Both the position numbers and the translations under genes were made by a program. 64,000 nucleotides of DNA, from the NCBI GenBank assembly GCA_026874595.1, contig CM049311.1, positions 33,379,176 to 33,443,175 of the forward strand, in the 5' to 3' direction. The notes under the pieces were generated by a model. It ran no database searches, was not told the DNA's origin, and saw nothing but the letters and a program-made list of their open reading frames with translations. Below, piece after piece: positions 48,601-60,800 of this stretch (the stretch's first letter is position 1; each line of letters starts with the position of its first letter). This stretch comes from Sipunculus nudus (Eukaryota > Annelida > Sipuncula > Golfingiida > Sipunculidae).

Positions 48601-49189
48601 ATGATATCATTATAAATGTGGTATACCCTCCACAGGTCACAGAGCTAGAGTACAGTACTTGCTCACCACAGTTCACACCTTTTATTTGAGAAAGAGGTTA
48701 ATCCTGTTCAGTGATGACAAGCTAATTAGCTGAAGGCGGGCGGGCGAGAAGCCATGGAACTGCAGAGGGAGCCAGCTATATGTCATCGTTGTGTACACAA
48801 GAAATATATATCAAATGAGCGCTATGCTCTTTATCTCATTCTGCTATGCCAATGCAGTTCTCTAAACCAACCAGTGCTCTTTGGCTCATCCATGGTTACA
48901 GCACACCTCAGTCTTTGTGAGTTATGTAAAGCTATATCCAGCTGGAGACAGAGCCAGATGCACTCCATGCGGTGACTAATCTAAGATCACAGGTATAATC
49001 CTGGTATTGTACCCTCAGCCATGTTATGTAATATCACAGACTGGTTACAAGTATAGACCTACAGTGCTGAACATTCTAAATATACAGCACTATTGCCAGG
49101 TATACATTTGTACAATATTCTGACTAGTGCATGGTCCCTTTTTTTTAATCTGTCTCGATCAAAACCAGGATATTTATATATTCCACCAG

Positions 49190-49366
49190 TACAGTATAGT
49201 AATTCTGTTCACATTCGCTATGATATAGTATTCATTCAGCTTTTTACAATTATATGCATCATCAACACTGTGTATAGTACACTACAGTATAGTAATTCTG
49301 TTCACATTCGCTATGATATAGTATTCATTCAGCTTTTTACAATTATATGCATCATCAACACTGTGT
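49190..49366 (+). repeat. 84-bp tandem duplication, period 93
   Basis: 49190-49273 and 49283-49366 are identical by eye and separated by 9 bp (ATAGTACAC). Both start TACAGTATAGTAATTCTG and end ATCATCAACACTGTGT. The identity suggests a recent event. Confidence 0.9.
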
Positions 49367-49637
49367 TATGAAATAAGATTCATTTGCATCTTCATTTACT
49401 AGTGAGTGCGGGCTGAATGCGGGCTGCTGGCTGAATTTGGGCTGAACTATAAGACACAATTGCGGGGCGGGTGCGGGTTGAATGCAAGATGTGAGGGGCG
49501 GGTGCGGGCCAAGATTTCCACTTTAGTTGCGGGGCGGGGCGGATCTTCAAACCTGTGGGGCGGGGCGGTTGCGGGTTGAGGTTTTTTTTTGTGCGGGGCG
49601 GATGCGGGCTGAAAAATCTGGGCCGCGCAGGGATCTA

Positions 49638-51742
49638 ATATATATATATACTGCAACTGGAAGAATGTAGGTCACACGCTGTGTTTAGAGAGTACAAACA
49701 AGTCGCTTGTGGAATCAATTTGTGGTCCCCGAATTTTTTACAGCTGGTCGTATGTTTCAGGTGCCCGAGGTATATGCAGGATGCGTGTATTCATAGCACA
49801 AGTGCCTATATATGAGGTTGCATGTCCCATCCGGGAAATTTAGGAAACCCATGCGTGAGTACTGCTCGACATTAAATTTTTCGTTATTACATAATGCAAA
49901 TACTATATTCAGGCTAATGCTAATTTTATGTTTAGAGACCTTCAGTCCACCGTGCAGGAATTGTATGCTGATAATGATCCGCATGCTTATTATATGCCAT
50001 GTTACCGAGTTCATGTAATTTCTGTGTTGGTAACGTAATTATTCAAAGGCAAACTATTCCCGAAGGCATAACTATATAACAATACTACTGATCTAAAAAT
50101 GAACTATATAGCATAACGGGAGGCTTTGTCGCCTGTGCTCTACCCGCTAGCGGTGATGTTTGATGGAAACATTAAGTCGGTGAACTATGACATATTTCCC
50201 TGGGTTCGTTTTGATGTATTTCCAGTACTTGTGCAGCACACATCTGGTGAGGTATATATGTTGCCTCTGACTCCATTCTAGTAAAGCATTATATTTAATG
50301 AAAAATACGCAACGGACTGATGAACATCGCGTGTTACTTCATTTCATTGCGGTTTTGATAAACCGAGGATCATATTATTGAAACATATCACAAATAACAC
50401 ATCTTATGCATCAAATTTGAAGAGTGTAATATGTGTATCAATAAACATATAGGAAATATGTATAATTTCACATAAATTGTTGCTCACTTATGACAGTGCA
50501 CTGAAACGGATTACAAAAGGCCGATCAGTACGTATTTTAACATATGAACCAGACTTGGTTTCACCTGAGTGGATCGAAACGTGAATATAAGCAAGCCTAC
50601 TGTGAACAGAATGTGGCTTCGAAGGCATCGAAACGTTATTACAAACAGGTGTAACGGTCATTCACCAGAGAACAGTAATAAGAATCTAACTCTGGCTTGG
50701 ACTCAAGGATCCCGGAGTCAGACTTTAATCTGGACTCGGAGTTAAGAACTCCAGAAATCTGGCTGAGTCAATCTGGAGTCCAACAAAAAAAAACTATAAA
50801 GACTTACATATGAACTACTGACATAATATGTAAAACAAAATAAGACTATAAAAACTTAACTTAGTTCCTCATTCGGTGCTTCATGTAATTGCAGATTGAA
50901 ATGTAAGGAATATGTAAACTAACATAATAATCTATTGTTTTCATTTTAATACTCGTTTATTACATATATTCTATTGGATTTGGGCTATTACTTGGAATCA
51001 GATTTTAAATGACACGGAATTGAAAATGATGGACTTGAACTAAAATATCAAAGTCTCGCATTTGGACCCGCGATCGAGTACGTGCTGGACTCAATCACAC
51101 AATGAATATAAATCAGCGTTAATGAGATGTTCTTTTCTGACAATGAAGGAGTCATGAGAAGAAAAAATGAGAGAAAAATATGTCTATTATCACGATGGCT
51201 ACGGTAGCCAGGTATCAACATACATAGCCATATATGCAATTTATCATTTTCCCACAAACATAAAATATGATCCATATTTCTGTACAGCATGTGACATTTA
51301 TCATTTGGTCAGTAGATCCACAAAACTACTAATCATTTTCACATCCCAGCGCATGACATTTACGAAGTACGTGCCCTTAAGGGTTAAGTTAGTTGTAACC
51401 TCTTTTTTTCAAATATGTTCGAGCGCGACGTTTATTTTTCACTAATACAACAGTTGCTTGAAACCTACTTTCATCCCCTGTCGTGCTCTTTGTATTAATT
51501 TTATTTATTAAAGATGGATTGTACACATAGTTAAATTTACTTATGCAAGCGCTTTCCATGGCCAGATAGTGGCGCTAGAGATAGAGGAAACCTGATGACT
51601 CTGAGAAAACCACCACCGACCCTTGACTGGCAAAGACAACTCATTATCATAGCCAAGCCAGGAGTCAAACCCGGATCACCAGGGGGACAGCCCCTAAAGA
51701 GAAGCGTATTTTCACTCAACTGATGTTAGTTTCTGTTTGCAG
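49638..51742. other. upstream region of gene C
   Basis: No gene seen. 50690-50790 has several GGACTC/GGAGTC words in both orientations. 51590-51690 (GAGGAAACCTGATGACTCTG, GGAGTCAAACCCGGATCACC) resembles a degenerate SINE-like repeat of marine animals. A gene C promoter must lie in or before this stretch but no core element is convincing. Confidence 0.4.
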
Positions 51743-53435
51743 TTAAACAGACGGACAAAATACGGATCCCGATGAAATAACTATACAAGCAAGAAGTGCG
51801 TCATCGGTTTATTCTCAAAGAAATACAGATGGATGACAAATTTGAAGATTTTACTTCAAACACAAGTCTACATGGTATCAGGGTAGTCGGAGACAGGTCG
51901 GCATCCCGCGCTAGAAGGTGAGATGGCTTTTTCCTGCTACATCGGAATCTTTATGCATTTCCACCTCCGATATTACAAGACTTGTCAAATAACTCTTAAC
52001 TTTACACGTTTCTATTATTTTAACACGTTTAACCCACTACCAAGACAACCACTATGAACCACTGACTCCTAGAACTCTCCAATTCGCTGCATTTTTTTAG
52101 GTCAAACGAACGTATTTATTAATTTGTTCACAGCTTGCACTAACCATTCTCATTCTGCTAAAACATACAGTTTCTGGAGCAACTGAAATGAAACTCTAAT
52201 GAGATGTCACATGTATTTCAAATATTAATTTTTTTTCCGAAACATAAAATTACTCTTTGTACTCGAAGGTTAATTAAATTTACCTTAGACAGTTTATCAT
52301 TTGATTATTACGTGAATAGGCTCAAGCTGATGTTAATTTCTAGAGTTGGCAGGGTTGGATCCAGATTTGGTTACAGGGATAATAGTCAATTACTCTATCG
52401 TAAATCATGGAATATATATTTTTAACGCATGTAGGCTTTATCAAGGATTGGGTCCCAGCGACCCCCTTAAGAAATTCCGGATCCGGTCCTGGGCCTATGT
52501 GATCAAAGTTCTCGCAAGGGTATTTGCGGCAAAAACCTTTCGCAAACTTCTCGCAGACGTTTTGGATGTGATCAAAACTTTCGCAAACTCACTATAAGGC
52601 GCAGGCGCTCGTAAATTTGCGAATTTCAGAAACCTCTCGCAGCGGCCCTCGCAGCCTCTTTTGGCCCTGTTCTTAAAGAATAGAGGCGAGACTATATATA
52701 TTAAATATTAAATATGGCTAAACACTTTTTTTCACGTGTGTGGTCCTTCTCTTACAAAATCGGCATCCTTTGTGGATACACACTTTTGAATATCTAAATA
52801 GAGATTTCACAGTAAGTAAAAAATGCATATTTCATGAAAAATATCTTATATTTACTGCCTAGAAATAAATTGTTCAATTTTTAAAAGAAAATTTATTAAT
52901 CTTGTCTAAGAACTGAGTTTCCATTTTAATGATGTCAATAAATGTATATAGGTTTATAAAATAATATATATAATACATAAATTATATATCATTTACATTA
53001 TTAAATTATATATTAATAGAATTCCGTGAGCTGAAAGAGCTGATTAATTCATCGGTGCTATCGATTCTATCGGTGGTTCTTTGCATGATTTATTGGAGAA
53101 TTTGCAAATAGAAAATATGCAAATTACAGAATATGCAAATATACAGAAATATGCAAATTATGGATACGTTGGATCGGCCTTGGAAAACGCAGCAAGAGGT
53201 TCAACGTCCCTCCTTCTTCCCTCCCTCCTATCCTTTAAGAAAATAATCGTCATATGTCACTTTAACGTCAGGGATTATTCTTAAGTCGCAGCTTAGCGCG
53301 CTTTTGATTTCCGTATTTTCCTGGCCCCGTTGCTTTGATCCCTGAAATCCAGTCTTAAATAATTACATATCATTTTTGTTACCTTCATCTTTACATATAC
53401 AGTGCAGCCTTAACCCTTGGGCCTAAAGACATTAA

Positions 53436-53497
<62 letters not shown>

Positions 53498-56400
53498 TAT
53501 AAGGCAGATTCGGAATTTAACGGGGAAAATTGTACATGAAGATCCGTCGAGACGTAAAATCAAACAATTAATACATATACCACTTTTGAACATATTCCTG
53601 TCTGCTGTGTATGACACAAGCGTATCCATAAAGTCAATAAAACGAGGGTTACGAGTGTTCGCAAAAGCTGATTAATCGCAAAATTGCGAGAGACGTGCGA
53701 GAGGTTTTCAGCACCGCAAATCCCCTCGCAATCGCAAATTTGCGAAACTTTCGATCACATAGGCCCTGGTTGTTGTAGGAGTAAAATAAATTTCAAAAGA
53801 TTATTATTAATATTTTACATGAAAGAAACATTCAGAGTAAGGACATTGATAAATCTACAGACTGATCTGGGGTATCCTGTTGGCAGCCGGACTCGGAATT
53901 TTTTTCTACAAAGGAACACTTTTGACTCTGAGAACAATAAACCCGAATGTTCAAACCGGAATAGTTAGAATATCTGGACTGAAAAATCTGAAGCTTCCGG
54001 CCATTACGATTTGTAACATGAATATATACAGAAAGTCCTATCTGGATCAACATCCAGAATTGAAAAACACTTTACTTAATCTGTTGGATGTGGCAGCAGA
54101 AAACCCCGTGGTTGCAAACATAAGTATCCGAGCGCACATCAAAGAGGCCTCTCACCAAATAGATGAGATGGTACCGTTATACAGGTTCAACAACAAAGTG
54201 AACGACGACACCTCCAAGTTCATTGGTGTACAGACAGGCCGGGGGTACTGTTACACTTTTAACTCCAACAAATCTGATATCTTGTATTCTTCACTTCCTG
54301 GTGAGGTGTACGGGATTCGCATGATCCTGAATGTTCAGTACAAGAAACATTGTTTTCATGATGTTACACCCGGAACATCAGGCTTCAAGGTGGAAGATTC
54401 TCTTTTTATTTTATACACTGAACAATTCATTAGTTTCAGATTTTATGTTCAAATTAATTCACAACGAAATTCCATTTCTCCGGATTTTATTTTAGGATTT
54501 CTACATTGTAATACATTTTTATTGGTTTATTGGATTTATATGCAGTAATACCTATTTTGACGGATATTGTATTGTCACTTTTATAAACTAAACCCCGATT
54601 TAAACTTTCGGAATTTTTGCTCTAAGATATAATATGTCCATGTATTTCAACCATTTCTGGATATTAAGTTTAAGGCCAGTCTCGGATTTTGGGATATAAA
54701 TGCGGAAAAATATAAAATTATAATACCAATACAAACGTATAGCAAATAGGCTGATATTCAATAACATTTAAAAGAGGTAAGCATTTACTTTTTGTTTGCA
54801 TTTAGACTTTTCCACGTAACGTAACTGTTGTTTCTGAACGTTTGTAGGTATTAATACACGACTCCGCCTCAGAGAAGAATGAATGTTCTTCAATCTTTCT
54901 ACTTTTTCAGGTTTTACTGCATGAAGCCGACGAGGTCCCGATTATGTCAATGCAGGGGTTTGCAGTCTCACCAGGTGAAGAGACCTTTGTCTCAATCCAG
55001 AAAGTTAAGGTGTGAATGTACAAACGCAGGCATACAGAAATATTGATACATCACGATCAAATTATGAAACACATTTATACCTCGATATTTAATAAACAAC
55101 AGTAAGTAAGCACTGTTGATAAATCGCTGTATTTTTATGGTACAATCAGAATTTCGTCAGGGATCTCCGGCAATGTGAAATGTTGAAGCTAGGTGTCGCA
55201 TGACTCAATTTTGTGAATTTTTTTTGAATTTTCAGCCAATGTATCAAAGCCATATCTAATAGGATATCTCCCTTCTTGCGTTGAATCAAAGGAAGGTTAC
55301 TTTTTGGGGAATCTTCTTTTTACTGGTCATGAATGATATCCCTGATTGGTTCCATACAGCAAATACTTTACTCACTTTCTTTTTGACACAAGGGAAGTCA
55401 GCGTTGTATTGGTCAGTGCAATATAGACCTTCTTGACCCCGCATCATAGAAACCCAATAGTTCAATGAATATAATAAGAGTAGTTTTTTTTAGGTTCACT
55501 CAACTGTCCACGAAAACAAAATACGACCCGCATTCATTTATAATAGACTGCAGATGGGTACTGGGGAGTCATTATCTCTGCCTTTGGTAAACAGACGTTC
55601 CCAGTGTCGGACCATAATTTTGGCTTAATTCAAGTTAAAACATTAGAAAATCTTGTTTTACCTTTTGATATATTAACGCAAATAATAAGTCTGACGGCTT
55701 AAATGTGTCCTCTATTATTCCAAGCATCATTCATTAAAAACAGCAGTTAGGTTGAGAGTTTCCGGTACTGGTCTTCATTGGAGCGCTACTTCGGTTTTAT
55801 TGTGTATTATTTAATTTTGTCTCGTTGGATTTGACTGGTATTTTCCCGAGAAAACATTAACCGTGAAACAGCTACCGATACGGCCTGGTAGAACAAGTTC
55901 TTACTCGACGAAATGTCCCACTTAGGCGACTCTATAGGCGACTACAGGCGACCAGGCTGTCCCCTCATGGTCACCGAAAAATAGACGACACTTCCTCCGC
56001 TACGACAAGAGTCCACGACAAGCTACAACAAGTTCACGACTATCTGACGACAAGCTGCCGACAACCGGCATCACAATCGCCACGACAAAGGACAATCACC
56101 TACGACAACCTACGTCCCCATCTACGACAACTTACGACTACACTGGCGACAACCTACGACACAAGAATTCATGCTACGTCAAACCGCGACAAGTTTCGTC
56201 GAACTTGTGCTATGTGAGGAGCAGAAGACAAGGATGGGCCCTGTATCAAGCACACTAGCCAACGACAGGACCTACGACAACCCACGTCACCTGGCTACAG
56301 CCCACGACATCATCTACGACAACCCGTGTCCCCTGGCGACAGCCTACGACAACACCTACGCCAGTAGAAGACAGGCTATGCTCACTGGCGTCAAAAAAGC

Positions 56401-57854
56401 TGGCGCCTGAGAATTTTGAACATGTTGAAAAACCAGCGGCGACCGGTAAGAGGCCACGCGTCTTTGGGCGGCTTCGGGCGACTACAAGCGACTACAGGCA
56501 ACCATACAGGCGACCCCCCCCCCCCTGGTGACCATGAGGCGACAGCATGGGCGCCTGTAGCCACCTGTAGAGTCGCCCAATTGGGACAGCTCCAAAAGTT
56601 ATCTAAGATAAAGTGTAGTCCTGGCGCTGCATTGTCAAGTCAAATCTTATTCGATCTATGGCACAAAAAGCAGGTTGTATTGATCTTTTAAATCTCACGT
56701 TAAGATTCAGGTTTCTTTTATGTATCAATTATTAGCCCCTTTAGGAATCGGTGGCTTGTACTGGATGGTGAGTTAATTCCTTTATCAATACTTGGGTTAT
56801 GTTTTTGGGAGTGCCCTCTTTGAGGTAAGTCCGAGTGCAAAGCCATTTATTTCAATTTTTCTTTTTCCTTCTTTTTCTGTTCTGGTCGTATTAGCGGTCG
56901 ATCTCCTATACGGATGATTAGAAAATGCCTTTTGGTACAGTAATAACCATGAGTAACAGATTTTCACCTAACATTTATTTATGGCATTGATCTTATTTCA
57001 AAAATTATAGTTCGATCTTGAGATCGTTGCAGTAAGGGTAACTGATCCTGACCCATTCGATATAGCAGATAATTATGGCAAGGATATGTATTTTAAATCG
57101 CAAGCGATTGTTGCCTAAAACGAATTTTACAATAAACATTTATTTTTCATGGATTATACAAATAATTTGTACAGCCTTTCAAGGCACGCGCCATTGGTTC
57201 AGCAGATGACGTTCGGTAGTCTGAGGGTGGAGGAAAAATTATCCCTTATTTCTACCAATGTTAAGGCTACCTCTCCATTACCGTTGGTTAACCAAAAATT
57301 ATAGCATTTTTTATGCCTATTCTAAACGAAAGAAGGTTTGTCTTCTCACTTATCACTAATTTGTTTTTGCAGTACGCTTTAGAGAAATCAATGGATTGCC
57401 ATGACATCCAGGGCGGAGAGTTTCTGAATCCTTTGCAGTACTTCCCGCATTACAGCAAACTGGCCTGTCAGGAGGAGTGTCTGATCAAGTACATGGAGAA
57501 TTCTTGTGGCTGTAGCCATCCTATTTATATAGGTGAATCTGTATAATCTTTACATAATAGACATCAGATAATTGCAGTTACATCTGAAATGATAACCAAG
57601 TGTTAAGGATAACTCCGGAAGTGTAAGTGTTGATGTAAGGTATTTGACGTAACCACCACAGCCCATATGCTGCGCCCGTTTAACCTAATTATGGTAATAG
57701 CCACCAAAACGCTCCTACACAGAAGGCCTTCAACGTCCATGTTTGTGAGAGCTCTTTACAAGACAATAATGAAGTAACAAAGGTCAATGACGTACGTATG
57801 ACTTCGCATTGACTGACATCATCAACTGGAACCGCTATATATCTCTGTTCTTCA

Positions 57855-57893
<39 letters not shown>

Positions 57894-60800
57894 TGCAGTC
57901 AACTGTCATGCCATATTTTAGATTATTTGTCTCAATCGAATTACGTATGGTTCCTGCGATCTTTGGCTGGAACTTTTATTCCGTGTTCTTTGTATTAAAA
58001 ATATCCCGGAAAACATGCTGACATGGGTACTGCGACAATTTACTCGTGTTTTACTTTGGAGAGTCGCCCAAATTGTGCAAATTTTGCGCTTGTCGGATGT
58101 TTGGCCGTTTATATTGCCAGCGGTACATTGATGGGTTGCTTGCAACTGCACTGCCCATTAGATTATACATTGAATGAATATTCGATTAAGGTCACTTAGA
58201 GTTTATGGATAGGTAAATTGGGCTTTAACATAGATTGTTTCTTAAGATAGTTTGTGACCGATAAAGGCTTTTAATGTAATAGTATAAATGACTACTTTTC
58301 TATATGCGGATATGTATATAATCATATATTTTTGTAAACAGGGGGCCTAAGGGAGTGTATTTACACTAAGGAATACAGATGTATAAAGACAGCAATGGGT
58401 AAGATAACTTCTTTTTTTTCCCTGTTTTATTACAAACAAATGTTATTAAAGGCAAACATGGTTACACAATACTTAGCTTTGTTAAGTATAACCCAGGTTA
58501 TAACAGAGCTATTTATGATAAAAATTACACTCAGGATATTGCTCTCGGTTATTTTTTTTTCTCAAGCGTTAGGTCTGTTTAAACGAAGACGCACAGGATG
58601 AACATGTTAGGGAAAAATACAGATATATGGATGCTTTGTAATAATGTGCAGACCATTCGTAAAGAGCTCAGGTATTTCCCCTGGTGAAATGTTTTCGCGC
58701 AGAATTAAATAAAACATTGGTAAATTGGGCTTTTGTAGGCAGTGGTTAGTAGAATGTAATGTGACCACTACTCAGAGATTATGATAATAATAACTTAATG
58801 TCTTTCCTCAACCTGTTTGGAAAATAATAAGAGAAGGCACAATGCTTGAAACTGAAACATATCGAAATTGTCAGTGGTCGAGTATGAATTGAACCACTTT
58901 TTAGTTTAGAGTGTAAGGTACAAAAACATAAACAGTTGCAATAACTTTTGCATTATCTCACTATGTTATTTCGTTTACATCTAAAGCAAAATGTTCCCCG
59001 CAAAACCATCCCGGTTCACAGACTTGCTGTCTCATAATCACCTGTTTTATACGTTACTGTGGTTTTGTGTAAGTATATGGAGTAAACACAGTCGCGTGTG
59101 TCTGTTAACCACAGAGAAGAAACATGAAACAAGAAGAAAACACTGATTTGAAGCATGAAAACTCTTGATATGTGAAACTTGTGTCACACCATCACGAATA
59201 ATTTATAGCTTATTATCACTCGTGTACAGGTGAAAGCAAGGCATTTTAGATCAAAATTTAGACAGGAATCCCAAAACTTCTAGGTGAAAATATCATATCT
59301 AATGTATGTTAAACTCACCTGATCTGTGAACAGGTTCTGTTTATATTTTGTTCAGCAAACTTTGCTCAAGATGACTCAGGGGTCGGATCATGTCAATGTC
59401 CTGAGGTCTGTGAGAAAACTGTATACAACACAAAGTTGTCGCACGCTTTGTATCCGGCATATTATGTCATGGACCAGTTTGTGAATTCTACCAACATGAC
59501 CATAACGGAACTACGGTAAAAACTTACTTTGAACGGCAAATAATAAACGTCATATTTAAGACTTTTCCTGTGGGAAAATATTGACTTAAACGGGTAGAAG
59601 ATTTTAATTCTGTATCCAAATTTAGATCCATCGTTATGCCGTTCGGCATTCCTGCAGTCCCCTGAAATAAAGCAATCCACAAGACGTTTCATTATTTCTT
59701 TTTTTTTTCAGCAGCAATAAAATGACTTTATTATCCGATTTATAGGCACAGGTGACAATTCGCAATACAGATATCAATTTGACGTGTACCTAATTTTCAA
59801 GGCTTATTATCTCTTCTCATCTTTTCCGTTTGACTGGGGTAGGGGATGTGGGAAGGGCCTTTTGATTGAGATAGAAATAAAATTTGTATTTGACTCACCT
59901 ATATGGTGTCACAGTGAAATGTGGAGGGAATGTATCAATGGTATGTCCGATGCAGGTTTTGAGAATTTAACATCTCTTCCGACACCTGACGCAATGATAC
60001 TCATTATGTCATTTGCCTTTCAAAACATAATTGCTGATGATCTTTGCGTATATTCGTTTACAGGGAGAACCTATCATTGCTGACTGTATATTATGAAGAA
60101 CTGGCGGAGAGCATTGTTACGCAGACATATAGTTATGACATCACCTTACTTGGAGGTAACAATTTTTCCTGATACAGGAAAACAACAAAATGTCACCCTG
60201 GACCATGTCACGATAAAGGCTAGCATAAAACAACGGGCCCTTAAAATACTTGTTAGTCCCACTACATGTGGCTGTGGCTACAGTGGTATAATAGTATGAC
60301 AAGTATAGCAGCGTGATTATGCAATATTTGAATAAATGTTTATTGTGATTTCGGCGTTTGTGCGCATGAGTGTGTCTCTTTCCCTTTATCTGAATAATCT
60401 GTATTTTTTATTTCTTGTTTTCAGTCGGAATGCTTAAAAGTTATTAGGTTATCCATTGACTAAAAGCTAAATTTGTGAACATAAGTTTTCAAAGTAAAAC
60501 CTTTGGTTTCAATGAATTTGTTATTGTTTGCCAAGGAAGAATTGAAACATATGTCACAGAATGGTTCAACGTCAACTAATAGAATTCATACTTTTAATTT
60601 AATTATTGGCAAAAAATATATTCAGGACACAGTAATAAAACTAAATATTGAAAGCAGTGTTAAAAGTGACAAACTCATATATACCAGGGTCGTTAGATAT
60701 ACATAAGCTGTAAAACGACAGAATGTTTCATTCTGAAACGTTTGCTCTCTCGCGCACAAGTGGTATAAAGAACTTACGATAAGTGGTGCAAAACATAAAC

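Larger units (their letters stand above)
47958..49637. mobile_element. hAT-like non-autonomous element with GC-rich ends, 1680 bp
   Basis: The left terminus TAAAGCCCTGCGCGGGCC and right terminus GGCCGCGCAGGGATCTA are inverted. Strikingly GC-rich subterminal regions on both sides (CCGCGGGCCCCC left; repeated GCGGGGCGG right) lie in an AT-rich setting. The interior holds the 48296-48600 minisatellite and the 49190-49366 duplication. Both ends touch TA arrays. No transposase recognised. Confidence 0.75.
11995..57889. repeat. (TA)n microsatellite arrays (set)
   Basis: Long, mostly pure TA arrays occur at about 11995-12044, 14728-14774, 18446-18516, 18659-18732, 19981-20063, 20239-20282, 22278-22319, 22406-22449, 22772-22822, 22911-22977, 24440-24502, 26479-26548, 26660-26741, 28661-28738, 29531-29648, 31645-31677, 40938-40991, 41976-42024, 45979-46035, 47899-47957, 48340-48380, 53441-53494 and 57858-57889. 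Many abut TIR ends of mobile elements. They create spurious Tyr-Ile open frames, which I disregard. Confidence 0.95.

Noticed and set aside
51590-51720. Possible tRNA gene or tRNA-derived SINE (AACCCGGATCACC)
   Set aside because: A B-box-like word is present but no A-box or cloverleaf could be formed; noted only as a degenerate dispersed repeat.
53081-53284. Short frame with ATGCAAAT words near 53100-53160
   Set aside because: The repeated ATGCAAAT/TATGCAAAT octamer-like words are local low-complexity sequence inside the TIR element; no promoter context.
56171-56691. Two open frames inside the CGAC-rich element
   Set aside because: They follow the CTACGACAAC repeats and the inverted arm of the MITE; they do not resemble a transposase.
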